Shown: in pieces, positions 53,991 through 61,065 of the stretch | Numbering within the stretch: position 1 is the first letter of the stretch | Layout: each line of letters starts with the position of its first letter | Assembly (NCBI RefSeq): GCF_001571325.1 | Contig: NZ_BCTO01000004.1 | Coordinates: forward strand, 62,001 to 126,000 | DNA: 64,000 bases | Source: Delftia tsuruhatensis NBRC 16741 | GTDB lineage: Bacteria > Pseudomonadota > Gammaproteobacteria > Burkholderiales > Burkholderiaceae_C | Reading direction: 5' to 3' | The notes under the pieces: model-generated | What the model saw: only the letters and a program-made list of their open reading frames with translations | Databases searched by the model: none | What the model was told of the DNA's origin: nothing | Translations under genes and position numbers: made by a program

Positions 53991-54653
53991 TCACAGCTTG
54001 AGCGTGCCCAGCGCGGCCGTGGCGTCAGCCGCATTGGCCGGCACCTCGATGTCGTTGGCCCGCGCGAAGGCAATGGCCGTCTGCACGGTGCTGAACAGGT
54101 CTGAGGCCGAGCCGGGGAACTTGGACACCACCCAGGCCGCGGAGGTGAGCTTGGTCAGCTGCATGGGGTTGGCGCTTTGCAGGCTCTTGCCCATGACCGA
54201 CACATCCTTGCCCATGCCGGCGTACTTCACGCTGCCGTTGACCAGGTGCACCAGCCCCTCGGCGAAGGTGGCCTTGGAGGCGGCATCGAGCACGGGCTTC
54301 TTCGCCATGGACTCGGCAATCGCGCCGCTGGTGTCCGAGACCACCTTGTTGCCATCGCCCAGCGCGCCGATGGTGGCGCCATCACCCAGGCTGTCCGCCG
54401 TGCTGGCGGCGCTGGCGGCCTGCTCCTTCAGGCCCAGGGCCGTGGCCATCTTGGCATTGGCGCTGAGCACCTCCTTGCTGGCGCCCACATAGCTGCGCAC
54501 CAGGGCGTCGCCCTGGCCGGCCACGTCGGCAGAGCCGCTGCCGCCCATGAGCTTGCCGACACCCGGGATGGAGGGCATGGAGAACTGGGCCTGTGTCAGG
54601 GCGGGGCTGGCCATGGCGGCGGCAACGGCGACGGTGGTGAAGAGCTTTTTCAT
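53991..54653 (-). CDS. Secreted protein of unknown function
   Basis: The 220-residue protein has a signal peptide (MKKLFTTVAVAAAMASPALT, cleaved at QA-Q). The mature part starts with PSIPGVGKLMGGSGSADVAG and is otherwise helical with many Ala and Gly residues. It has no Cys and no motif I recognise. It probably forms a helical bundle in the periplasm. It lies directly upstream of the FlgT/CsgG-like gene, with which it should be co-transcribed. The upstream 128-nt spacer contains a terminator for the preceding unit. Confidence 0.65.
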   Translation of the reverse strand: MKKLFTTVAVAAAMASPALTQAQFSMPSIPGVGKLMGGSGSADVAGQGDALVRSYVGASKEVLSANAKMATALGLKEQAASAASTADSLGDGATIGALGDGNKVVSDTSGAIAESMAKKPVLDAASKATFAEGLVHLVNGSVKYAGMGKDVSVMGKSLQSANPMQLTKLTSAAWVVSKFPGSASDLFSTVQTAIAFARANDIEVPANAADATAALGTLKL

Positions 54654-54735
54654 GGAGATGGACTCGGGTTGCAGCAGTCCGTGAACACGGACGGCGAAGA
54701 TAAAAACGTGGAAAGCGTGGAAAACGAACGAAAGG

Positions 54736-54767
54736 AAAAAGGTCCGGCTGCATGGCAGCCGGACCTT
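54736..54767 (-). terminator. Intrinsic terminator separating the two envelope-gene units
   Basis: A perfect 13-bp stem, AAGGTCCGGCTGC (54739-54751) and GCAGCCGGACCTT (54755-54767), has a 3-nt loop and, in the minus reading, a run of T residues (54740-54736) continued by CC and more T. It lies 14 nt past the stop of the 379-residue gene. Confidence 0.88.
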
Positions 54768-54781
54768 GGAAGCCGCAGCGC

Positions 54782-55921
54782 TCAGCGCAGGCCCAGATTG
54801 GTGACCTGGCTGGTGAGATCGCGGGCCGCGTTGTTGGCGGCCAGCTTCAGCGCGTTGTTGCGCGCCTCATCCTCGGACGGGCCGGTGCCCGCATACAGCA
54901 CCGGGCCGACGGCGGCAATCGTGTCGGGAATGGTCTGGGCGATGTCCAGGATCTTGGCGTTGACCGTCACGCTCACGCGCATCAGGCCGGTCTGGGGATC
55001 GGGCTCACCCATGCCCACATCCAGCGTGCCCAGGGCGATGTAGGGAATCTGCGCCGTGCGCATGCCGGCCACCATGGCCGCCAGGGTCGAGGGCTGCAGG
55101 TCCATGCCGCTCTTGTAGTCGTTCTCCACGGCCGCGACCTTGAAGTGGCCGCCCGTGTAGGGCTCCACCATGGCAGCCTCTGACACCTTGAAGCCGGCCT
55201 TGGCGAAGTTGGAGGAAAAGACCTGGGCCAGGTTGGCGCTGGGGATCACGCGCCAGGTGGACTCGGCCGAGCGGCGCGTCGTGCTGCCGCCGGTTTCGGA
55301 AGTGCGGCTGCTCTTGACCGAGGCGTTGCCCGAGGTCGCCGTGGAGGCATTCGTGCTGATGCGTCCGCCACGGATGGATTCACCCTCGCTGCCCTTTTCG
55401 GAAGCGCTGACCTGGGCCTTGACGTCCTCGGTCTCGTCCACGCGCTTGTAGACACGGTCATCGAAGGACTTGGTCGTGGCCACCTGGCGCGAGACGAACA
55501 TGAAGGCCAGCGGCGACCGGCCTGCGGGACCGCCCCTGGCCACGGCAGAGTTGGCCTTGACGGCATTGCGCAGATTGGCCACGTTCAGCGCCACGCGCAC
55601 GGAGACCGTGTACTGCTTTCTGTCGGCGTTGTCCTCTTCGCTGAGCACGGTGTGCTCAAGGATGTAGCGATCGGGGTTGGCCAGGATCTTGTCGCGCACG
55701 GCGTCGAAATTCTCGGCCTCCGACTGGCCCGCTTCGGCGTAGTAGAACTCCACGGCCTTGAGCTGGGCCGCCATCAGCGCACGCTCCTTGTCCTGCGGGC
55801 TGACCTTTGAATCCTGGTAGCTGACCGATGCCTTGCCGCGTGCCTGCTGCACCTGCGCGCCCGCACCGGCCGCGAACAGCGCCATGGAAAGGCACAGGAG
55901 GATTTTCTGGATTACTTGCAT
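54782..55921 (-). CDS. Secreted protein with a FlgT_N/LPP20-like N-domain, unknown function
   Basis: The 379-residue protein has a signal peptide (MQVIQKILLCLSMALFAAGA, cleaved at GAQ). A segment of about 28-125 follows: QARGKASVSYQDSKVSPQDK, ERALMAAQLKAVEFYYAEAG, QYTVSVRVALNVANLRNAV. It has the look of the short alpha/beta domain in FlgT_N and LPP20 proteins. A Ser/Thr-rich linker (about 170-215) leads to a second domain with IPYIALGTLDVGMGEPDPQT and a C-terminal helix, SEDEARNNALKLAANNAARD. The start overlaps the preceding gene by 10 nt (ATGCAAGTAA). It is probably periplasmic. Confidence 0.65.
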   Translation of the reverse strand: MQVIQKILLCLSMALFAAGAGAQVQQARGKASVSYQDSKVSPQDKERALMAAQLKAVEFYYAEAGQSEAENFDAVRDKILANPDRYILEHTVLSEEDNADRKQYTVSVRVALNVANLRNAVKANSAVARGGPAGRSPLAFMFVSRQVATTKSFDDRVYKRVDETEDVKAQVSASEKGSEGESIRGGRISTNASTATSGNASVKSSRTSETGGSTTRRSAESTWRVIPSANLAQVFSSNFAKAGFKVSEAAMVEPYTGGHFKVAAVENDYKSGMDLQPSTLAAMVAGMRTAQIPYIALGTLDVGMGEPDPQTGLMRVSVTVNAKILDIAQTIPDTIAAVGPVLYAGTGPSEDEARNNALKLAANNAARDLTSQVTNLGLR

Positions 55922-57078
55922 AGATTCATCAGGTCTTTTGTTTTGACAATTTGCGCTTCGATGTCGCTCTCGGCCGCAGCCGACTTGAGCCAGTCATTGC
56001 CCCGTCCAGCCGCCACCGTCTCGGCCAGCTTCACGAAAAGGCCGTTGAGCGAGTCATAGAACGCCGGAAAATCATCGACATGGGTTTGCGTGGAAGGCAC
56101 TACCTTCACTTCCGCGTTCTTCAGCGAGGCGCCGAGAAACACCGGCCCATTGGGTTCCTGGATGCGCATATCGGCAAAGGTGCCGTAGACATAGCTGGTG
56201 CCGGCGCTGGACTCCTTGAACTTGAGCTTCTTGAATCCCTTGAAATCGACGCTGATGGCGTAGTCGGCACTGGGCAGCTGCAGCGTGTAGACCTCTCCGT
56301 CAAGCACCTGCATGCGCATCACATTGCCCACGGCATAGCCCATGGCAAAAGGAATGATGGGCACACCAATGCGGCTGGAAATGGCCTCGCCCACGATATC
56401 GGCGGCCCAGGTCTTGTGCACCTGCGGGTCCTGCAGATAGCCGGGCAGCATCTCGGCCATGGCGGCGGGAATCTGGATATCGGTGACCTGCAGGAAACGC
56501 GGCGTCTGCGAGGGCACGGTGGCCGTGGCCAGCACCTGGGCAAAACGGCCGAAGATGCCGGGCTTGCCTCCCGCGCCTTCGTATACCTTGGTCACGCGCT
56601 CCATGATTTCCTCTTGCGACGGCTCGTGGCGCAAGTTGTCGATGAAGGCAAAGCTGAGCGGATACGAACGCACCGCCGTCATGGACTTGAAGTCAAAAAA
56701 CAGGGCCTGTCCACGAATCAGGATGAACAGCTTGCGCACGCCGCCAAAGCTTTCCACGGAGACCGTCTCGGAATTGAGCACCAGAGAAACCACCAGGGCC
56801 TGGTCGCGCCCCTTGAGCTCATCGATGGGATTGGTGGATATCTGCAGATGCTGTGCAGGCGCCTGCTGCACGAATGCCAGTGCCCGCGCATAGGCACTGT
56901 GTCCGGCGGCCTTCAGGCGGCTCTCATACTGCTTTGAATAAGGGAATCGCTGCTGCTGCGAACTGGCGTCGCCCGAATAGGCGACTCCCGCAAAAGTGAC
57001 ATTGGGCCGGTCCTCGGCCATTGCAGCGCCCGACGCTGCAAGCGCAAAAAGCCAGAGCCATGCCATGGCCCGGCGCAT
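55912..57078 (-). CDS. Secreted protein of unknown function, first gene of envelope locus
   Basis: The 388-residue protein from the ATG at 57078 (GGAG 6 nt upstream; a GTG six codons earlier is in frame) has a signal peptide (MRRAMAWLWLFALAASGAAM, cleaved at A-E). I recognise no family. The mature part holds PNVTFAGVAYSGDASSQQQR, HLQISTNPIDELKGRDQALV, a hydrophobic stretch KLFILIRGQALFFDF, and IGVPIIPFAMGYAVGNVMRM. The composition is mixed alpha/beta with only one Cys near the end (LMNLCK). It overlaps the next gene by 10 nt, so the two products are made together. The 175 nt upstream contain no other gene. Confidence 0.6.
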   Translation of the reverse strand: MRRAMAWLWLFALAASGAAMAEDRPNVTFAGVAYSGDASSQQQRFPYSKQYESRLKAAGHSAYARALAFVQQAPAQHLQISTNPIDELKGRDQALVVSLVLNSETVSVESFGGVRKLFILIRGQALFFDFKSMTAVRSYPLSFAFIDNLRHEPSQEEIMERVTKVYEGAGGKPGIFGRFAQVLATATVPSQTPRFLQVTDIQIPAAMAEMLPGYLQDPQVHKTWAADIVGEAISSRIGVPIIPFAMGYAVGNVMRMQVLDGEVYTLQLPSADYAISVDFKGFKKLKFKESSAGTSYVYGTFADMRIQEPNGPVFLGASLKNAEVKVVPSTQTHVDDFPAFYDSLNGLFVKLAETVAAGRGNDWLKSAAAESDIEAQIVKTKDLMNLCK

Positions 57079-57253
57079 GATTTTCTCCACCCCCACACCG
57101 CCCCCTTAAAAATGTAAGCGGAGGGTAACAGATTTCACACACCAATACGTGGCACTCGGCGCACAAAGGCGACTGCAGACAATGCCGCCGATTTCGCCGG
57201 TCCAGTCTTCATTCAATGGAAAAAAGCGGTCACCCGCTGACCGTCAGCGCGGC

Positions 57254-58258
57254 CTATTCCACCTGGATATTGGCGGACTTGACGATCTGCGTATAGCTCG
57301 CCTTTTCCTTCTTCAGGAACTGGGCGAACGTGGCCGGCGTGCCCGAGCCGGGCGTGGCGCCGCTGTCCTGCAGGCGCTTGCGGACCTCGGGCAGCTTCAG
57401 CACCTCGGCCAGTTCGGCGGCCAGGCGGCTGACCACGGGTTCGGGCGTGCGGGCGGGGGCGAACAGGCCGGTCCAGGCTTCCAGCTCGAAGCCCTTCAAA
57501 TCAGGAGCCTCCGCAAAGCTCATCACCTCGGGAATCACGTCGATGCGCTGTGCCGAGGTCACGCCCACGCCTTCCAGCTTTTTCTGCTGCACCAGCGGCG
57601 TGGCGCCGGTGGTCATCAGAATGCCCAGATCGACCTGGCCGCCCATGACCTCGCTGGTGACCTGTGCCACGCCACGATAGGGCACATGGACCAGGCGGAT
57701 GCGGGCACGCTCCTGCAGCCGCTCCATGGCCAGGTGCAGCACCGTGCCCACGCCCGGCGTGGCATAGGTCAGCGCGCCGGGCCGGGCGCGGGCCATGCTG
57801 ATCAGCTCGTTGAGGTTGTGCACGGGCAGGCCAGGGCGGGCCACGATCACCATGGGCGCCACCGAAGTCAGGCCCACGGGAGCCAGATCACGCTCGGCGT
57901 CATAGCGCACGGAGGAGTTCACCAGTTGCGCAATGCTCACCGGCCCGTCAAAGCCCAGCAGCAGCGTGTAGCCATCGGCATGCGAGCGCGCCACCTTGCT
58001 CACGCCCAGCACGCCGCCGGAGGCCGGCACGTTGTCCACCACCACCGACTGGCGCAGCCGCGCACCCAGCTTTTCGGCCACCAGCCGCGCCGTGGCGTCC
58101 ACATCGCTGCCCGCGCCGAAGGGCACGATCAGCGTGATGGGCCCGCCTGCCGGCCAGGGCTTGCCCGCGCCCGGCGCGGCATGGGCGGCGGGTGCAGTAG
58201 CAAGGGCCGCAGCCACTGAGGCTGCAGCCGATAGCAGGGAGCGTCGGGACAGGTGCAT
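57254..58258 (-). CDS. Bug-family (TctC) periplasmic solute-binding protein, orphan
   Basis: The 334-residue protein starts at the ATG at 58258 with a Tat-like signal (MHLSRRSLLSAAASVAAALA, cleaved at AHA). The family segments are ITLIVPFGAGSDVDATARLV, DNVPASGGVLGVSKVARSHA, LVHVPYRGVAQVTSEVMGGQ and EMGAT-like terminal RLQDSGATPGSGTPATFAQF. No membrane subunits of a tripartite tricarboxylate transporter are near. The ligand is unknown. It is transcribed divergently from the ether-lipid fusion gene, with 236 nt between the starts; that space shows no recognisable gene. Confidence 0.86.
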   Translation of the reverse strand: MHLSRRSLLSAAASVAAALATAPAAHAAPGAGKPWPAGGPITLIVPFGAGSDVDATARLVAEKLGARLRQSVVVDNVPASGGVLGVSKVARSHADGYTLLLGFDGPVSIAQLVNSSVRYDAERDLAPVGLTSVAPMVIVARPGLPVHNLNELISMARARPGALTYATPGVGTVLHLAMERLQERARIRLVHVPYRGVAQVTSEVMGGQVDLGILMTTGATPLVQQKKLEGVGVTSAQRIDVIPEVMSFAEAPDLKGFELEAWTGLFAPARTPEPVVSRLAAELAEVLKLPEVRKRLQDSGATPGSGTPATFAQFLKKEKASYTQIVKSANIQVE

Positions 58259-58494
58259 GGAGCGTGGGCATGCGCGGCGCATGCCGGCGAAGGCGGTGCG
58301 GGCTGGCAATGGCCTGCAGGGCAGGGACGGCCAGCGCGTGGAAAGCGGGCGATTCTGCCATAGGGCGCAATTTTCCTGCCACACGCTTGCCACGAAGCCC
58401 TATTTATTGCAATCCGTTTCAACCCTTGTGATTCCGTGTCCTAGGGTTCTCGCCTAAGGCGCTGCCCCGCCGCCATGCCCAGAATCGGCTGACC

Positions 58495-60330
58495 ATGCTC
58501 TCACCCAGCCAAGTCATTGTCTTCGCCACGCCTGCCTTTTTGCTGCTGATCGCGCTGGAATGGGGCGTGAGCCTGTGGCGCGGGCGCAATGCCTACCGGC
58601 TGGCCGACGCCATCAGCTCCATCAGCCTGGGTATGCTCAGCCAGACCAGCGCCGTCTTCACCACGCTGCTGCGCGTGGGCCTGTACACGCTGGCCTTCGA
58701 GCACCTGGCGCTGTGGCGCAACGATGCCTTCTGGACCAGCATTCCCGGCTGGCTGCTGGCCCTGCTGTTCTACGACTTCTGCTACTACTGGCTTCACCGC
58801 ATGGGCCACGAGGTGGCCGTGCTCTGGGCCGCGCATGCCGTGCACCACCAGAGCCAGGACTACAACCTGTCGACGGCGCTGCGCCAGACCAGCTCGGGCG
58901 CGCTGCTGGGCTGGCTGTTCTACCTTCCCATGGCGCTGGCCGGCGTGCCGCCGCTGGTGTTTGCCATCGTGGGCCTGATCGATCTGCTCTACCAGTTCTG
59001 GGTCCATACCGAGCAGGTGCGGCGCCTGGGCTGGTTCGACCGCTGGTTCTGCGCGCCCAGCAACCACCGCGTGCACCACGCCGTCAATGACTGCTACCTG
59101 GACAGGAACTACGGCGGCATCCTCATCGTCTGGGACCGCCTGTTCGGCACCTTCAGGCCCGAGGACGACAGCGAGCCCTGCGTCTACGGCACGCGCGGCC
59201 TGCTGCAAAGCTGGGATCCGCTGTGGGCCAACGCCGTGGTGTACCGGCAACTCATCCATGACAGCTGGCATGCGCGGCGCTGGGGCGACAAGCTGCGCGT
59301 CTGGCTCAAGCCGCCCGGGTGGCGCCCTGCCGACGTGGCGCAGCGCTTTCCCAGGCCGGCCTTCGACCTGGACGCGCACCGCGTGCTCTACGCACCCGAC
59401 ATGCAGCGCAGCCTGCGCTGGTTTGCGGGCCTGCAGTTCGTGGCGCTGATCGCCGGGGTGTCGCTGTTCCTGTGGCATGCCGACCAGTCCTCGACGGCGC
59501 GCAATGCGCTGTGGTTTGGCGTGCTGCTGGCCTGCCAGTGGGCACTGGGCGCGGCCATGCAGGGGCGCATCAGCCTGTGGGTGGCCCTGGCCATCGAGGC
59601 CGGCGCGCTGGCCACCGCCACCAGCGTGCTGGACATGCTGCACTGGCACTGGCTGTTCAAGCCGCTGGCCATGGTCTTTGCGCTGATCGCTGTCATGCAG
59701 ATGTGGCGCGGCAGCGCGGCGTTCTCGGCGCTGGCGAAACCCGCGCGCGGCGCCTGCTGGCTGGCCGCGGCGCTGGCGGCCTCGATGGCGGGCGACGTGT
59801 TCCTGATGCTGCCCGATCTGTTCATCCCGGGCCTGGCCAGCTTTCTGCTCGCCCACCTGGCCTATATCGTGCTGCTGCGCCAGGATGCGCCCTGGTTTGC
59901 GCACCGGCCCTCGCTGGCCGCCACGCTGGCCCTGGGCGTTGCCATGTATGCCGTGCTCTGGCAGGGGGGGCTGCCCGCCGCGCTGCGCCTGCCCGTGGCC
60001 GCCTATGTGCTGGTCATTGCGCTGATGGCGGCCCAGGCCCTGGGCCGCGCCAGGCACCTGGGCGGCCAGCCCGCCTGGACCGTGGCCATCGGCGCCTGCT
60101 TCTTCATGGTCAGCGACTCGCTGCTGGCCATCAACCGCTTCGTGCAGCCTTTCGACGGGGCGCAAGCTGCCGTGCTGACCACCTACTACGCGGCGCAGTT
60201 GCTGATCGTGCAGGGCTGGCTGGCCCGTGGCGCATCGACATCAGGGTTGACCCGAGGCAGCTCGCAAGGCACAATGGCGGGATCGCATTTTCAGGAGTCC
60301 TTCCGTGGACAGTGCCAGTTCAACCAGTGA
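58495..60330 (+). CDS. Fusion of alkylglycerol-monooxygenase-like (fatty acid hydroxylase) and YhhN lysoplasmalogenase domains
   Basis: The 611-residue membrane protein has an N-terminal fatty-acid-hydroxylase domain (about 1-290) with the full His clusters H101RMGH105, H114AVHH118 and H191RVHH195. The context HEVAVLWAAHAVHHQSQDYN then LSTALRQTS, LLYQFWVHTEQ and NHRVHH matches vertebrate alkylglycerol monooxygenase (AGMO/TMEM195) rather than sterol desaturases. A C-terminal YhhN/TMEM86 domain (about 335-580) follows, with KPLAMVFALIA, AGDVFLMLPDLFIPGLASFL LAHLAYI (Asp434) and FFMVSDSLLAINRF (Asp541), the two acids conserved in lysoplasmalogenases. Both domains act on ether lipids. The C-terminal 30 residues look unstructured and contain the promoter of the next locus. 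Confidence 0.82.
   Translation: MLSPSQVIVFATPAFLLLIALEWGVSLWRGRNAYRLADAISSISLGMLSQTSAVFTTLLRVGLYTLAFEHLALWRNDAFWTSIPGWLLALLFYDFCYYWLHRMGHEVAVLWAAHAVHHQSQDYNLSTALRQTSSGALLGWLFYLPMALAGVPPLVFAIVGLIDLLYQFWVHTEQVRRLGWFDRWFCAPSNHRVHHAVNDCYLDRNYGGILIVWDRLFGTFRPEDDSEPCVYGTRGLLQSWDPLWANAVVYRQLIHDSWHARRWGDKLRVWLKPPGWRPADVAQRFPRPAFDLDAHRVLYAPDMQRSLRWFAGLQFVALIAGVSLFLWHADQSSTARNALWFGVLLACQWALGAAMQGRISLWVALAIEAGALATATSVLDMLHWHWLFKPLAMVFALIAVMQMWRGSAAFSALAKPARGACWLAAALAASMAGDVFLMLPDLFIPGLASFLLAHLAYIVLLRQDAPWFAHRPSLAATLALGVAMYAVLWQGGLPAALRLPVAAYVLVIALMAAQALGRARHLGGQPAWTVAIGACFFMVSDSLLAINRFVQPFDGAQAAVLTTYYAAQLLIVQGWLARGASTSGLTRGSSQGTMAGSHFQESFRGQCQFNQ
60247..60275 (+). promoter_or_regulatory. Near-consensus sigma70 promoter for the mgtA leader
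   Basis: TTGACC (60247-60252), 17-nt spacer, CACAAT (60270-60275), inside the last codons of the fusion gene. Transcription would start near 60282, just upstream of a Shine-Dalgarno and small ORF. Confidence 0.7.
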
Positions 60331-60370
60331 CAAACAGCGCGCCGCAATGGCTACGCTTCTGGCTGACTGA
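60305..60370 (+). CDS. Leader small ORF 1 (21 codons, GTG start)
   Basis: This is a 21-residue peptide (V/M)DSASSTSDKQRAAMATLLAD preceded by AGGAG at 60293-60297 with 7-nt spacing, right after the predicted transcription start. It overlaps the end of the fusion gene in another frame. It may be a translated leader peptide. I recognise no family. Confidence 0.4.
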   Translation: MDSASSTSDKQRAAMATLLAD

Positions 60371-60394
60371 CCGACTCCTGTGAAGGGAGCGGCC

Positions 60395-60526
60395 ATGTCG
60401 GCCGGCTTCCTTCCATTGCTGCGTTTCCCCTTGGATCTTCGCGCCCGCCCGGCGCTGCAGTGGCATTTGGCTTGCATCAGGCATGCCGCCCCTGCACCTG
60501 AGATTCCAGTTGCTGTGGTTCACTGA
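60395..60526 (+). CDS. Leader small ORF 2 (43 codons)
   Basis: The ATG at 60395 follows AGGGAG at 60384-60389 with about 5-nt spacing. The 43-residue product begins MSAGFLPLLRFPLDLRARPA and ends PEIPVAVVH. Several Leu/Pro codons are present. Whether it is translated is unproven; it could be part of an RNA structure instead. Confidence 0.35.
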   Translation: MSAGFLPLLRFPLDLRARPALQWHLACIRHAAPAPEIPVAVVH

Positions 60527-60620
60527 CCGCGTGTCCGTGCCTGCCCCGTTGCAGCGCGCGGCACACGCTGCTTGACGGCCCTGCCCGCGGCAGTCTTCCT
60601 GGTTCGCCAAGGAGAAAGCC

Positions 60621-60851
60621 ATGTCCACACCGTTCGCTCGCCCCGCAATGCAACGCCTGCAGCCTGCCACTGCCGCGCCCTGCCCCGGCGCCACCGGCAC
60701 GCGCGTGGCTGCCTCCCAGGCAGCAATGCAGGCCAAGGCACAGATGCAGGCCCAGGCCCCATCGGCCATGGAGCACGCCATGCACCTGGACCTGCAGACC
60801 CACTGGCCCACGCACCGCATCCGCAGCTTTCTGAGCCTGCAGCCGCGCTGA
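60621..60851 (+). CDS. Leader small ORF 3 (76 codons)
   Basis: The 76-residue product has a strong ribosome-binding site (AAGGAG at 60609-60614). Its N-terminal half is Ala/Pro/Gln/Met-rich (MSTPFARPAMQRLQPATAAP). Its C-terminal half is more structured: EHAMHLDLQTHWPTHRIRSF. No membrane segment or known domain is visible. It may be a real small protein of the mgtA locus or a leader ORF. Confidence 0.45.
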   Translation: MSTPFARPAMQRLQPATAAPCPGATGTRVAASQAAMQAKAQMQAQAPSAMEHAMHLDLQTHWPTHRIRSFLSLQPR

Positions 60852-60899
60852 GCGCGCGCCGCAGCCTTGTCCGCCCCATCGTCAGAAAGGAGTTCCCCC

Positions 60900-61019
60900 A
60901 TGGACCCCGATCCGAGTCGATCTTGCCCTGACCCCTCCGATACGGTCCGGCCGCACATGCCTGCGGCCCTTCCGCCCCTTCCCAAGGCCCCGGCCGGGAG
61001 GCCCGTGCACGTCCATTGA
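60900..61019 (+). CDS. MgtL-like leader peptide ORF beginning MDPDP
   Basis: The 39-residue ORF follows AAAGGAG (about 60887-60893). The peptide starts MDPDPSRSCPDPSD and is rich in Pro (about a quarter of all residues), continuing with ALPPLPKAPAGRP. The acidic/proline start resembles enterobacterial MgtL (MEPDP), whose D/E-P-D-P run destabilises the translating ribosome at low Mg2+ and so turns on mgtA. Here it lies 12 nt before a perfect hairpin and upstream of an MgtA-type ATPase. Function is inferred from likeness and position. Confidence 0.5.
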   Translation: MDPDPSRSCPDPSDTVRPHMPAALPPLPKAPAGRPVHVH

Positions 61020-61030
61020 CGGATAGGTGC

Positions 61031-61063
61031 CGGGCTTCTTTCGGCCGCAACGAAAGAAGCCCG
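61031..61063 (+). promoter_or_regulatory. Perfect 13-bp leader hairpin abutting a start codon
   Basis: CGGGCTTCTTTCG (61031-61043) pairs with CGAAAGAAGCCCG (61051-61063), 7-nt loop gccgcaa. It ends 2 nt before the ATG at 61066 and holds the only purine-rich ribosome-binding sequence (GAAAGAAG) in its 3' arm. No T tract follows, so it should control translation rather than terminate transcription. Confidence 0.75.
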
Positions 61064-61065
61064 CC

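Noticed and set aside
60327..60383. GTG-started 18-codon ORF with LRFWLTDRLL as a separate gene
   Set aside because: It has no Shine-Dalgarno and overlaps better-initiated small ORFs; it is kept only as an observation.
60985..61004. GGCC-rich palindromes as a terminator in the mgtA leader
   Set aside because: Several alternative weak stems are possible but no T tract follows, so an intrinsic terminator cannot be supported.
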